Assembly: GCA_029239355.1 (NCBI GenBank) | Contig: JAQZAZ010000053.1 | Span: forward strand, 1-34,639 | DNA length: 34,639 nucleotides | Source: Sphingobacterium sp. | Lineage (GTDB): Bacteria; Bacteroidota; Bacteroidia; Sphingobacteriales; Sphingobacteriaceae | Reading direction: 5' to 3' | Shown: positions 15,779 to 24,610 of the stretch, piece by piece | Layout: each line of letters starts with the position of its first letter | How positions within the stretch are numbered: the stretch's first letter is position 1 | Notes under the pieces: model-generated | What the model was told of the DNA's origin: nothing | The model's database searches: none | What the model saw: the letters and a program-made list of their open reading frames with translations, nothing else | Made by a program: the position numbers and the translations under genes

Positions 15779-18226
15779 TTATTTTAAGGCTTGTGTAAGA
15801 TTCATATAATCTCTTAGATAAGTACATTCCCTTGAAGCGGTATTGAAAAATGGTGTGTCCTTATACTGTGTGTTAAGTTCCCTAAAGTACTTATTCTGCA
15901 GCGAAAAGCGATAGAACGGATTTTTCAATGGAGAATCATAATATTTCCAGCGTGTGTCCTCTGTATAAACAAAATCTTTCTGTTCGCATTTTGCAAGCAT
16001 AAATGTACATTTGGCTTTAAATTCTTTATCTGAGCTTAGTGAACGTGCTTTGCCATACCATTGTTTTGCTGATTTTGTCTGTAAATAATTCCGCTGCCAG
16101 TGTAGTATTGAGGTGGCATGACTATCCGTGGATGACCAATCGTAGGAAACTAATGACCAGGCATTTCCGTAGGTGCTGGTCTGATAAATTCCCGTAGCCA
16201 TCTGAAAGTAATAATCGGCTTTTTTCTGATTGTTTTTTTCGCTTTTTATTGCGTTTTCCAGTCGCGCCATGCGCTCTGCATATTTTAGCTTCGTTGTATT
16301 CTCTTTTCCGTATTTCTTGGGATAGTCATTGACGGTAACGATAAACGGATTGGGTATAACATCCGTTTCATCTTCATACCAATTCTTTATTTTCTTTATG
16401 TTATGGTTCTTAGGAAGTGCCTGCAGTGTTGTCGCTGCTTTTTGGAAATCTAATTCCCGTAAATAGGCAGTACCTAAAAGCTCTGTCAGATAATCTCTAT
16501 TAAAATGTTTGATATCTTCCAGTAAAAACCGGGATAATGTGTTTTGTTGTGTATTGTCAGACAATAAAGCTCTTATTTTCAATAATGTTTTAGGTGTGAG
16601 ACTATTTTCCCAAAAATGCATGGTTGACCATTGCATGTTGTCTTCGAGAGAATCCTTAGCGACGCCATAATTGTAGAAGATATCGGCTTTCACAGCTGCT
16701 AAACTCGCCATGGCCGTATCTTGTGTGCTAAGATAATGTTTGACGACGAGATTTTGAAGGATGTTTCTGGCGATTAGACTATAATTGCTGTATTCGAAAG
16801 CACTATAGCTCCATTCCTTTCTGTTGCTTGAGTTTTTGCCATCCTGTTTAGCTTTCTCCTCTAGCCATGTTAATGTTTTGACCAGCTTTGGTTGATCAAT
16901 CTGTTTGCTGGTTTGCCAGTCGGCTAACTGTGTAAGCAACACAGTAATCTGATATTGATCGCCCAACCTAGGATTCAATTCATTTTCTTTTACTTGGACA
17001 AGATATTTTTTTGCCTGTTCATTTTCTCTATTCATCCAGCTTAAATAGGCTGCTGTAATTAGCCCGAGTTGTGGCTGAATGTATTTTTTGTCCTGATAGA
17101 GGTTTAAAGCAAAACTCCGAAGGGAATCCAAGTGCTGTTTAACAGTGTTTTTATTCTCGTTTCGGGAATAATAGTTGTAATTTTCTCCATAGCCGATATA
17201 AAAAGACTCGTTCATATCGCCTTCTATTTTGTTTACTTCTCTTCCTAGCAAAACGGCATTAATGGTGTTAGCGGGGTCAAGCCTGTAACAGGCGTCTAGA
17301 TATTTCATGGTGCGATCACCTGTACCGAAGCCGATAATGGCGTTTAGATTAAAATTGTCCGCATCATTGGCTGCATATTGAAAAATTTCAGTGTCAGAAG
17401 CTGTGATATAATGAAAGTTTGAGTAGGCTAAAACACGTCTTTCCGGACTGGCTGTGAATAGCTTAGCGAATAAATAGGCGGCTTTTGCACCATCCCCATT
17501 TTTACGGACAGCTCCAGCATAGTTGGAAAGTGCCCAATTTAAGATTGCTTCGTTCCCTTTGATCGGCTGTAAATATTTTTCATAGACAGCGATGCTTTTA
17601 GCATATTCCTGTCCGAATAAATATAAGCGAGCAGCTTGATAGGCGTAGCGCACAAAGAGGAAACTGTTTTTTTTATGCTTGTTGATCTGCTCTTCAGCCA
17701 GTTGGGCGTATTGGAGGATTTCTTTAAAATTCCGTGTATCGGGATCCCAGTAATTATGCTGAACATTTGTAATAGGCTCTTGTTTTTTTGTGAAAACAAA
17801 GTAGGCGCGTTCAGGCTCATGTTTACCATCAATTAAGGTTCGTAAAAATGTATTTCCCTTGATGGAGTCAGGAAGATTGCCCCAGGATGATTTTTGTTGA
17901 TTACTGACCAGATTAGATGTTGCGGAATCGCTTTGGTACATCAAGTGTTCGATATCTTTTGTATTTACACCTGATCCTAAGTGCTTTGCCCAAGCTTCGC
18001 TATTGACGCGACTTTCTTTGATCGGAGCTTCTTCAGTATATAAAAATTGGTAAGGAATGTATTGAAATGCCGAAAACCCATTGTCTTCAAGATTCGGAAG
18101 ATAGTAAGTCGTCTGGTTATCATAAGGGTCAACTTCAGGACCACATGCGATATTGGCTGCAATTTCTCCAAAGAAGAATGCAAGTGTAGTGCTAGAAAGC
18201 ACGAATAATTTCCTGTAACTCGGCAT
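15779..18226 (-). CDS. unrecognised exported protein, helical repeat type
   Basis: I do not recognise this protein. From ATG 18226 it has about 815 residues, with a signal peptide-like start (MPSYRKLFVLSSTTLAFFFG) and a conserved-looking segment ANIACGPEVDPYDN just after it. The cysteine (about 28) might be a lipid anchor, but the residues before it (N-I-A) are a poor lipobox. The rest is alpha-helical and rich in A, L, Y and K, with TPR-like stretches (for example RYAYQAARLYLFGQEYAKSI near 200). An ATG two codons earlier (18232) is equally possible. Its start overlaps the end of the lipoprotein gene by 35 to 41 nt in a different frame, so the two are translationally coupled. Proposed location: periplasm or cell surface. 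Confidence 0.75.
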   Translation of the reverse strand: MPSYRKLFVLSSTTLAFFFGEIAANIACGPEVDPYDNQTTYYLPNLEDNGFSAFQYIPYQFLYTEEAPIKESRVNSEAWAKHLGSGVNTKDIEHLMYQSDSATSNLVSNQQKSSWGNLPDSIKGNTFLRTLIDGKHEPERAYFVFTKKQEPITNVQHNYWDPDTRNFKEILQYAQLAEEQINKHKKNSFLFVRYAYQAARLYLFGQEYAKSIAVYEKYLQPIKGNEAILNWALSNYAGAVRKNGDGAKAAYLFAKLFTASPERRVLAYSNFHYITASDTEIFQYAANDADNFNLNAIIGFGTGDRTMKYLDACYRLDPANTINAVLLGREVNKIEGDMNESFYIGYGENYNYYSRNENKNTVKQHLDSLRSFALNLYQDKKYIQPQLGLITAAYLSWMNRENEQAKKYLVQVKENELNPRLGDQYQITVLLTQLADWQTSKQIDQPKLVKTLTWLEEKAKQDGKNSSNRKEWSYSAFEYSNYSLIARNILQNLVVKHYLSTQDTAMASLAAVKADIFYNYGVAKDSLEDNMQWSTMHFWENSLTPKTLLKIRALLSDNTQQNTLSRFLLEDIKHFNRDYLTELLGTAYLRELDFQKAATTLQALPKNHNIKKIKNWYEDETDVIPNPFIVTVNDYPKKYGKENTTKLKYAERMARLENAIKSEKNNQKKADYYFQMATGIYQTSTYGNAWSLVSYDWSSTDSHATSILHWQRNYLQTKSAKQWYGKARSLSSDKEFKAKCTFMLAKCEQKDFVYTEDTRWKYYDSPLKNPFYRFSLQNKYFRELNTQYKDTPFFNTASRECTYLRDYMNLTQALK

Positions 18227-19229
18227 TGCCATGATTTGCTAATGTAGCTTGGTCTAAATGATAAAAAATAAGCTGATGTTTTTTCCCTTTCAATTCTCCC
18301 CTCAAAAATTTTGCCGTTTGTAAAAGATCGTTTTGTGTTACTTTCTCAAAGCGTACGACATCTCCTTTTTTGAGGTTTGCTTTGGGGAGATCGACAGTTA
18401 AAATATATAAATTACTGTTCGGATTATGGGTGAATAGGGTTGTATTATTGATATCCTGTTCACTGATATGCTTTGAAATACCGATGTAATTATTGTTTCT
18501 AAAAACTACAAACCATTGAAATAGGGGAAGTGCGATATCCATTTCCAAAGGATAATTGCGTAGTGGACCACCCAAATAGGTCTTTATGTCCTGTTGATTC
18601 AGGATAGAGTTCTGATTTCCAAACTGACGTAGGTTGCCCATGTTATAGCACATTAAAGCCACTTTTTTGACTGGTGGGATACCGCTTGTGACGGTGTTTT
18701 TTACTTGATGCAACCTTAACGTTGAACTTACTACAATCCCTTTTAAGGCTGGTAATTCCTGTATATATTTGAGCAAATAAAAGAATTTGTCACGCGAGGA
18801 TTGCGTCCAGTCGCAATCCAATTGTAATTCATTAAATTCTTCTTTGCCAGCTTGTTTAATTTTTGCAGAGACAAATGGAACAATTTTATTGGCTAGGGCT
18901 CTTATCTCTAAGCTGTCCATTTCAGAAAAAATGCGTTGATTGATAAATACAACTGGTATTAACGCATGTTCTTGAGGGACTGGCTGGGAGAAGGTAATGG
19001 GGCTAACGGGCACAGCCTGAACACCAGAAGGGTCAAAGTCTATATCCATAATGCGTGTATATATGGATTTAGCAGCAACCTCCTTTAGTGCACGATATTC
19101 TACAGTGTCAAGCTGAAATACTGTTTTCCAAAAATAGAAGCCTGTTTCGGGTTTTGAATTTGAACAAGAACTGAGTAGAAGTAGCCAAAAAGGCACGAGA
19201 AATAAAAAAAGTCGTATTCGGAGCTGCAT
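18192..19229 (-). CDS. unrecognised lipoprotein, possible glycoside-hydrolase-like barrel
   Basis: This is a predicted lipoprotein of 345 residues: R/K-poor start MQLRIRL, hydrophobic core, and lipobox L-S-S-C at 19-22. The mature part resembles DUF3142-like TIM-barrel proteins by pattern only: FYFWKTVF (31-38), MDIDFDP (61-67), PVVFINQRIF (92-101), QLDCDW (136-141) and VALMCYNMGN (190-199) look like barrel strands carrying acidic residues, QLD-x-D being where catalytic acids lie in related hydrolase folds. This is a resemblance, not an identification. ATG 19229 is preferred over TTG 19259. It is divergent from the AsmA-like gene and is the first gene of a two-gene operon with the overlapping gene downstream. 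Confidence 0.75.
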   Translation of the reverse strand: MQLRIRLFLFLVPFWLLLLSSCSNSKPETGFYFWKTVFQLDTVEYRALKEVAAKSIYTRIMDIDFDPSGVQAVPVSPITFSQPVPQEHALIPVVFINQRIFSEMDSLEIRALANKIVPFVSAKIKQAGKEEFNELQLDCDWTQSSRDKFFYLLKYIQELPALKGIVVSSTLRLHQVKNTVTSGIPPVKKVALMCYNMGNLRQFGNQNSILNQQDIKTYLGGPLRNYPLEMDIALPLFQWFVVFRNNNYIGISKHISEQDINNTTLFTHNPNSNLYILTVDLPKANLKKGDVVRFEKVTQNDLLQTAKFLRGELKGKKHQLIFYHLDQATLANHGNAELQEIIRAF

Positions 19230-19275
19230 ATTTGCATTATTTAATAGTATTTGAAACAAAACCGGGTTAATATGG

Positions 19276-19307
19276 TTTGTTATTCAATAAAATAAAGACT
19301 AAATTAC
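19276..19307 (+). promoter_or_regulatory. possible promoter of the AsmA-like gene
   Basis: TTTG (19276-19279) is followed after 20 nt by TAAATTAC (19300-19307), which matches the -7 consensus at six of eight positions. The spacing is right but the -7 box is weak. Confidence 0.3.
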
Positions 19308-19324
19308 AAAGAGATTGTGACTTT

Positions 19325-21220
19325 ATGAAGCCTATTTTTAAGTGGATCATTGGTATTGTTGTGTTTATTCTTCTGGCTTTGACTGGAAGCATCTGGTATT
19401 TTAGCAATAAGTGGAAGCCTTTATTGGATACCAAAATTAAGCAACTAGTTTTGCAGGCGACGGATAGTTTATATACTGTTCATTATGATGATATCCATGT
19501 TAATTTGGCTCTTGGCAATCTAACGATTGAAAATCTTCATTTAATTCCAGATAGTTTAGTGTATAAGAAATTGGAACGGATGGAAAAGGCTCCTGACAAT
19601 CGTTTCGAGATTACTATCAACAAGCTTAAGATCAAAAGCTTTGGTATTCGTAAGGTGTTGATGGACAAAGAGCTTTTCTTGCACGATATTACTGTAGATA
19701 CACCGACAATCCATGTAATCAATGAAGTACACCGTTATAACGATACAGTGAGTCACGGCCCTAAAAAGGCATTATATGAGAAAATAAAGGAAAATCTAAA
19801 AAAGATCCATGTTGAAGCGGTCAACTTGAATGATATTGATTTTAAATATACGCAGGTACAAAAGGGCGTACAGCAAGACTTTGAAGTAAAAAAAGTAAAA
19901 GTGCGAATTGATGATGTTCTTATTGATTCAACTTCTGAACAAGACAAACAACGTTTTTATCACACGAAGATGATTGATATAGAAGTCCCTGGTTTTACCT
20001 ATAAAACTCCAGACGGCTTTTATAAAGTTGATTTTGATAAACTTAAGATCAATAGCAAGGACCGGAACGTCCTTATGACTAAAGTTGCTTACCAACCGAC
20101 GCTAAACAAGGCCGCTTATTATAGAAAGAAAGGGAAAGGAGGAAGTTATGTGGTTTTTAAAATGGATACCCTGCAATTAGCAGAATTTAATTTTGGGCAG
20201 CTTTCCCGGGATAAGAAGGTGTATGCGCAGAAAGCATTCTTAAAAAATGGGAAGCTTTCGATTTATAGTGATAAACATTACAAGGGCGCTGCTACGCGTC
20301 AGATCGGAAATGCTCCCCATATGAAATTGATGCAAATGTCGACCCGGTTAGGAATTGATTCGATTTTTTTGGATAATATTGGTATTTCTTATTCCGAAAT
20401 GAGCGACAAATACAGTCAGATTGGAACCATTACTTTTGATCATACTTATGGCACAATTCTGAATGTAACGAATGATTCAACAAAATTGCTCAAACAAAAG
20501 CTGATGCGTGCTAACCTGAGCACCAATTTTATGAACTCGGGCAAGTTACTCACCAATTTTGTTTTTGATATGACTTCCAAAGTGGGAGCTTATACTTATA
20601 AAGGCAGTCTTGGCCAGATGGATTTAACGGTTGTCAATAAAATGATCCGACCACTGCTGAACGTTGAAGTTAAATCTGGTAATCTGAAACGGATCGTATT
20701 TGATGTTTGGGCGAATGATTACCGGAGCAAGGGTACATTTAAAATGGACTACAACGATCTGAAAGTCAATATTCTTTCCGAAACAGGGGACGATGGACGT
20801 AGGGAAAAGAAGGGATTTCTTTCATTTATGGTTAATCAGGTGTTGTTTAATCCTGGCAATCCGGATCTGTATGGTAAATACACTGTTGGTCATATCAATA
20901 AGCATCGGGATCCTTATCATCCTTTTTTCAAGGCGATGTGGCAAAGTTTGCTCATGGGAATTAAACAATGTGTTGGTTTGGGGCCTGAACGGGAGGCAAA
21001 ATTGATGAATACAGCGGATCGGGTTGAAAAGGTGGTAAGTGGTGTCGAAAAAGCGAAGAAATTATTCTCAGGGATATTTAAGAAGCATAAAACCGCTGAG
21101 GAATTGTTAAAAGAAGAAAAAGAAGAAGAAGAAAAAGCGGCCGCCAAAATAGAAGAAAAGCGAAAACGGGATCGAGAAAAAGCCGAAAAAGAATTAGAGA
21201 AAGAAAATCCCGGAAGCTAG
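19325..21220 (+). CDS. AsmA-like inner-membrane-anchored protein
   Basis: This 631-residue protein has one N-terminal membrane helix (about 5-24) and a long periplasmic region of repeated beta-rich segments, such as VHYDDIHVNLALGNLTIENLHLIPDS (about 53-78), the pattern of AsmA/YhdP/TamB-like proteins that form lipid-conducting bridges across the periplasm. The C-terminal 60 residues are a highly charged K/E/R run that reads as a coiled coil or disordered tail. ATG 19325 is preferred over the upstream TTG because it places the membrane helix at the N-terminus and GAGATTGTGAC lies upstream. It stands alone between divergent and downstream promoters. A role in lipid or outer-membrane homeostasis is inferred from the family. 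Confidence 0.7.
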   Translation: MKPIFKWIIGIVVFILLALTGSIWYFSNKWKPLLDTKIKQLVLQATDSLYTVHYDDIHVNLALGNLTIENLHLIPDSLVYKKLERMEKAPDNRFEITINKLKIKSFGIRKVLMDKELFLHDITVDTPTIHVINEVHRYNDTVSHGPKKALYEKIKENLKKIHVEAVNLNDIDFKYTQVQKGVQQDFEVKKVKVRIDDVLIDSTSEQDKQRFYHTKMIDIEVPGFTYKTPDGFYKVDFDKLKINSKDRNVLMTKVAYQPTLNKAAYYRKKGKGGSYVVFKMDTLQLAEFNFGQLSRDKKVYAQKAFLKNGKLSIYSDKHYKGAATRQIGNAPHMKLMQMSTRLGIDSIFLDNIGISYSEMSDKYSQIGTITFDHTYGTILNVTNDSTKLLKQKLMRANLSTNFMNSGKLLTNFVFDMTSKVGAYTYKGSLGQMDLTVVNKMIRPLLNVEVKSGNLKRIVFDVWANDYRSKGTFKMDYNDLKVNILSETGDDGRREKKGFLSFMVNQVLFNPGNPDLYGKYTVGHINKHRDPYHPFFKAMWQSLLMGIKQCVGLGPEREAKLMNTADRVEKVVSGVEKAKKLFSGIFKKHKTAEELLKEEKEEEEKAAAKIEEKRKRDREKAEKELEKENPGS

Positions 21221-21264
21221 AGAAGATTGTCTGAAATGAAGTGGAGAAAAGTGGTAGCGACTTC

Positions 21265-21280
21265 CGTTTCACGTGAAATT
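21265..21280. other. parS: parS-like ParB-binding palindrome
   Basis: The perfect 12-bp palindrome TTTCACGTGAAA (21267-21278) lies in a 16-mer, CGTTTCACGTGAAATT, that agrees with the widely conserved chromosomal parS consensus (TGTTTCACGTGAAACA) at 13 of 16 positions, including the whole core. It is intergenic, between the AsmA-like gene and trkH. No parA or parB gene is in the window. parS sites usually cluster near the replication origin. Confidence 0.6.
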
Positions 21281-21314
21281 ATCGCACGTACATGAAGAAG
21301 AAATAGATAGATTT

Positions 21315-21343
21315 TTGAATAAAGGCAAATTTATCTTAGTTTG
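21315..21343 (+). promoter_or_regulatory. promoter of trkH
   Basis: TTG (21315-21317), 18 nt, then TTAGTTTG (21336-21343), one mismatch from TAnnTTTG. The 17-mer AAATTTATCTTAGTTTG covering the -7 box is repeated exactly in front of trkA. The ATG follows 9 nt later, so the leader is only a few nucleotides. Confidence 0.55.
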
Positions 21344-21352
21344 CGGTTTATA

Positions 21353-23143
21353 ATGGTAGATTCGATATTAAGTTTTGTTCGCTTTGTTTTCAAATATAAA
21401 AACGGTCTTGTAGATAAGATCATGTTTTATGCCAGCATGATTTGTGCTGTGATTGTTATTTTCAATGTAGGGTATGTAACAGACCCCGTATTAGGTATAC
21501 TGCTTGGGAAAACGATTCATTACCTATTTTTCGTCCTTTTCTTTATGATTGCATTGCGGGAATCATCATCCATCTATGCACTGAAAAAAATTGCTGTTGA
21601 ACATTACTCAGGGCTACTCATCCTGATTTACTTTATTTTTATTCTGGTTGCCCGTTTTGCGGGTATCGATGCCCTTTCTGTTTTTGCGCGCGAACAATGG
21701 ATTTACTTGGGTATCTATATTATTTTTATTGCTGAACTTTCTAAAAGTACCCTCTTTTTCGATAATTTTTATTTTAATCCTACCATACTGTTTGTTATTA
21801 GCTTTCTTGTACTTATCATGATAGGGACAGTTCTGCTGATGCTGCCCCGCACGACGATAGAAGCGCCATTGAGTTTTGTAGATGCCCTGTTCATGGCCAC
21901 GAGTGCTGTTTGCATAACCGGGTTGTCGGTGGCCGATATCTCGACCAACTTCAGCATGTTCGGTCAGACGATTATTATCGTATTGATACAGGTCGGTGGA
22001 TTGGGAATTATGACATTTACGGGTTTCTTTGGTTATTTTTTCTCCGGTGGATTTTCATTCAAAAACCAATTGATGTTTGGTGAGATTTTGGGAGAAAATA
22101 AGGTAGCTTCAGTCATAAAAACCTTATTGACTATGATATTTATTACGCTTTTATTTGAATTTCTTGGTGCAGTATTAATCTTTACGACCTTGGAAAGTAC
22201 TAATTTCCCAAATATGGGAAGTATGATTTTCTTTTCGATCTTCCATTCCATTTCTTCATTCTGTAATGCTGGGTTCTCCATTTTGTCAGGAGGAATCACC
22301 AATGAAGCCTATAAGTTCAACTATCCATTTCAACTGGCACTGTCCACTTTGTTTATTCTAGGAGGATTAGGCTTTGGAATTGTGCTGAACTTCTATACCT
22401 ATATAAAGGAGTTCTTGTTGCTCTGGTATCACCGTTTGGTCACCAAGAGAAATTACAAACATAAAGCTTGGAGCTTTAGTTTCAATTCTAAATTGGTCTT
22501 GCTGTGTAATGGGGTTATTATTGTTGCAGCCACGCTTTTCTTTTATTTTTTGGAAAGAAAGAACACCCTTTCTTTGGAAAAAGGCTGGGATGGCGAATGG
22601 GCAACGTCTTTTTTTATGGCAAATGCTGCGCGTTCGGCGGGTTATAATAGCATTGATTTGAGCTTTGTCGGAGCGCCAACTATTTTTCTGATCATGGTAT
22701 TGATGTGGGTGGGTGCTTCTCCGGGATCTACCGGCGGTGGCGTAAAAGTGACAACTGTGGCGCTGTCCTTTATGAATATCATTTCCTTAGCAAAGGGAAA
22801 GGAATATATTGAGATTTTTAAACGAAGAATAGCGAGCGAATCCGTTAATAAAGCTTTTGCGATTATTTTATTGTCATTCCTTGTTGTTGGGCTGAGTTTT
22901 TTTGTCCTTATTTTTACCGATCCGGACAAAAGCATGAAAGATTTACTTTTTGAATCGTTATCTGCTTATACGACCTGCGGATTGAGCTTAGGTGTTACAC
23001 CTTCCCTAAGCATGGGTGGTAAACTGATCATTGTTGTGACGATGTTGGTCGGCCGTGTGGGTATGTTGACGTTATTGGTTGCCTTTATTAAAAATACGAC
23101 ACGCAGAAATATGATATTTCCTGAGGAAAAGATCCTGTTTTAA
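21353..23143 (+). CDS. TrkH/KtrB-type potassium uptake channel subunit
   Basis: This 596-residue inner-membrane protein is the translocating subunit of a Trk/Ktr potassium uptake system. After several extra N-terminal helices (about 20-140) it has the four-fold M1-P-M2 repeat with selectivity-filter loops ATSAVCITGLSV, SSFCNAGFSI, AARSAGYNSI and AYTTCGLSLG, each carrying the filter glycine. The extra N-terminal part makes it longer than plain KtrB (about 450 residues). ATG 21353 is chosen because the alternative TTG 21341 lies inside the promoter. The cytoplasmic regulator trkA follows with its own promoter of the same sequence, so the two are probably co-regulated though separately started. 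Confidence 0.9.
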   Translation: MVDSILSFVRFVFKYKNGLVDKIMFYASMICAVIVIFNVGYVTDPVLGILLGKTIHYLFFVLFFMIALRESSSIYALKKIAVEHYSGLLILIYFIFILVARFAGIDALSVFAREQWIYLGIYIIFIAELSKSTLFFDNFYFNPTILFVISFLVLIMIGTVLLMLPRTTIEAPLSFVDALFMATSAVCITGLSVADISTNFSMFGQTIIIVLIQVGGLGIMTFTGFFGYFFSGGFSFKNQLMFGEILGENKVASVIKTLLTMIFITLLFEFLGAVLIFTTLESTNFPNMGSMIFFSIFHSISSFCNAGFSILSGGITNEAYKFNYPFQLALSTLFILGGLGFGIVLNFYTYIKEFLLLWYHRLVTKRNYKHKAWSFSFNSKLVLLCNGVIIVAATLFFYFLERKNTLSLEKGWDGEWATSFFMANAARSAGYNSIDLSFVGAPTIFLIMVLMWVGASPGSTGGGVKVTTVALSFMNIISLAKGKEYIEIFKRRIASESVNKAFAIILLSFLVVGLSFFVLIFTDPDKSMKDLLFESLSAYTTCGLSLGVTPSLSMGGKLIIVVTMLVGRVGMLTLLVAFIKNTTRRNMIFPEEKILF

Positions 23144-23218
23144 ATGTTTGTTCCTTTGAATGCTTAAGGATTTAAGCGAATTAAAGCGGGGCTGTTTTTG
23201 TCGGACGATCAATTAAAC

Positions 23219-23248
23219 TTGTAAATAAAATAAATTTATCTTAGTTTG
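23219..23248 (+). promoter_or_regulatory. promoter of trkA
   Basis: TTG (23219-23221), 19 nt, then TTAGTTTG (23241-23248). It shares a 17-base stretch with the trkH promoter. The box ends 4 nt before the trkA ATG, so the transcript is probably leaderless. Confidence 0.55.
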
Positions 23249-23252
23249 AGTT

Positions 23253-23939
23253 ATGAAGTATATTGTTTTAGGATTAGGGCACTTCGGCCGCTCTTTGGGC
23301 GTTCATCTAACCGAACTCGGTCATGAAGTGATCGGAGCAGACCGAAATCTAAGTATCGTAGAGCAACTCAAAGATAAAATCACACACACGGTCTGTTTGG
23401 ATACTACAGACCGAGAAGCTGTATCTTCACTGCCTTTAAAAGATGCCCACGCAGTAATTGTCGCCATAGGAGAAGATGAGGGGGCATCTCTCATGACGGT
23501 AGCGCTCCTGAAGCAACTAAAAGTAAAACGTATCATTGGTCGTATCGTATCTGATCTGCAGAAAACAGTTTTAGAAGCCATGGAGATCAATGAGTATATT
23601 ATGCCAGAGGAGGAGGCAGCTGAACGATTGGCGATGCGGTTGGACAATATTGATATCGTTGATTCGTTTAAGGTTTCAGATCGATATTCTATCGTTGAAA
23701 CAAAGGTTCCCTTCCGTTATGTGGGTATGACCCTACAGGAGGCAAATCTGACCAACCTTTATAAAATTATCGTACTGACAACAGTAAAAATTACAGAGAC
23801 AAAAAACGACGGAATCACCAAAGAGCAAAAGGAAGCATCAGGTATTGCCACCTCTGAAACTGTGATGGCAGAAGGAGATATCTTAGTGATTTTTGGGGAA
23901 TTGTCTAATATCAATAAGTTAATTCAAAAAGGAGAATAA
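23253..23939 (+). CDS. TrkA/KtrA-type potassium uptake regulator (RCK domain)
   Basis: This 228-residue cytoplasmic protein gates the TrkH channel in response to bound nucleotide. The N-terminal Rossmann RCK_N domain starts with VLGLGHFGRSLG (about 5-16, the G-x-G-x-x-G loop), with the ribose-binding acid in GADRN (about 28-32). A smaller RCK_C domain runs from about residue 150, with EGDILVIFG near the end. The single RCK_N plus RCK_C layout is that of KtrA rather than the doubled E. coli TrkA. It starts at an ATG directly behind its -7 box and is followed after 5 nt by the YbjQ-like gene. Confidence 0.9.
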   Translation: MKYIVLGLGHFGRSLGVHLTELGHEVIGADRNLSIVEQLKDKITHTVCLDTTDREAVSSLPLKDAHAVIVAIGEDEGASLMTVALLKQLKVKRIIGRIVSDLQKTVLEAMEINEYIMPEEEAAERLAMRLDNIDIVDSFKVSDRYSIVETKVPFRYVGMTLQEANLTNLYKIIVLTTVKITETKNDGITKEQKEASGIATSETVMAEGDILVIFGELSNINKLIQKGE

Positions 23940-23944
23940 AAATT

Positions 23945-24262
23945 ATGTTATTAACAACAACAAGTATTATCGAGGGACACCAGATCGATCGTTATCTGGG
24001 GATAGTTTCTTCGGAGGTTGTCCTGGGAGCGAATGCCATTAAAGATATGATGGCTGGTTTTAGGGATTTTTTTGGTGGAAGATCCAATTCTTATGAGCGA
24101 GCCTTTCAGGAAACCCGTGAGGCTGCATTGCGTGAATTAGAGGATCGTGCCAGGGCATTGGGTGCTGATGCTGTCGTTGGCGTGCGATTGGATTTCCAAA
24201 CAGTTGGAACGGGCGGGATGATGATGGTCGGCGCAACAGGGACCGCTGTTAAGATGAAATAG
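23945..24262 (+). CDS. YbjQ/UPF0145 family heavy-metal-binding-domain protein
   Basis: This 105-residue protein of the YbjQ_1 family is a small alpha/beta fold often found as a pentamer, function unproven. Family marks are the opening LLTTTSIIEGHQIDRYLGIVSS (split about residues 2-23), REAALRELEDRARALGADAVVGVRLDF (about 58-84) and the glycine- and methionine-rich end. There is no signal peptide. The name heavy-metal-binding is historical. It begins 5 nt after trkA, so it shares the trkA transcript. Whether it takes part in potassium uptake is unknown. A terminator lies about 85 nt downstream. Confidence 0.85.
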   Translation: MLLTTTSIIEGHQIDRYLGIVSSEVVLGANAIKDMMAGFRDFFGGRSNSYERAFQETREAALRELEDRARALGADAVVGVRLDFQTVGTGGMMMVGATGTAVKMK

Positions 24263-24346
24263 ACCTAGGGTGGAGGCTGCATCAACAGTCAGTTTTGGCG
24301 TTTGATGACAACTGAGATTTTGACACTACTTTCGATTTAACAAAAA

Positions 24347-24381
24347 AGGGCCAAAACGTATTAAGATTTTGGTCCTCTTTT
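24347..24381 (+). terminator. terminator of the trkA-ybjQ-like transcript
   Basis: AGGGCCAAAA (24347-24356) pairs with TTTTGGTCCT (24367-24376), ten pairs with one wobble, around a 10-nt loop, followed by CTTTT. Confidence 0.65.
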
Positions 24382-24405
24382 ATACTATCGATAATATTAA
24401 AACAT

Positions 24406-24590
24406 ATGTCCAAGTTAAATTCTGATTTTACAATCACGAATTTCAATGATGATACAGTCTCTTTTTTTTTGTAAAATTGGACCTGAACGCATCGTTAAGG
24501 GCTGAGCATATTGAAGATGGTGGGAAAATCGTGTTGCGAAATACAGGACTAGGGAATTTTTTCTTTCCCGATCTAGGGACGTGTGTTTAA
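24406..24590 (+). pseudogene. possible small gene broken in a T9 tract
   Basis: From ATG 24406 a frame reads MSKLNSDFTITNFNDDTVSFF and stops at TAA 24472-24474 just after nine T residues (24462-24470). In the next frame the reading continues without a stop from the T tract to TAA 24588-24590 (VKLDLNASLRAEHIEDGGKI and onward). Joined by a one-base slip it gives about 62 residues of alternating beta-strand-like sequence. No homologue is recognised, and no promoter lies between the upstream terminator and this ATG. It may be a chance pattern, a decayed gene, or a homopolymer length error. Confidence 0.25.
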
Positions 24591-24610
24591 TTGATTGCGT
24601 GTAATTATAA

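Noticed and set aside
23162..23177. Hairpin GCTTAA-GGAT-TTAAGC after trkH as a terminator
   Set aside because: The stem is short and AT-rich and no T tract follows.
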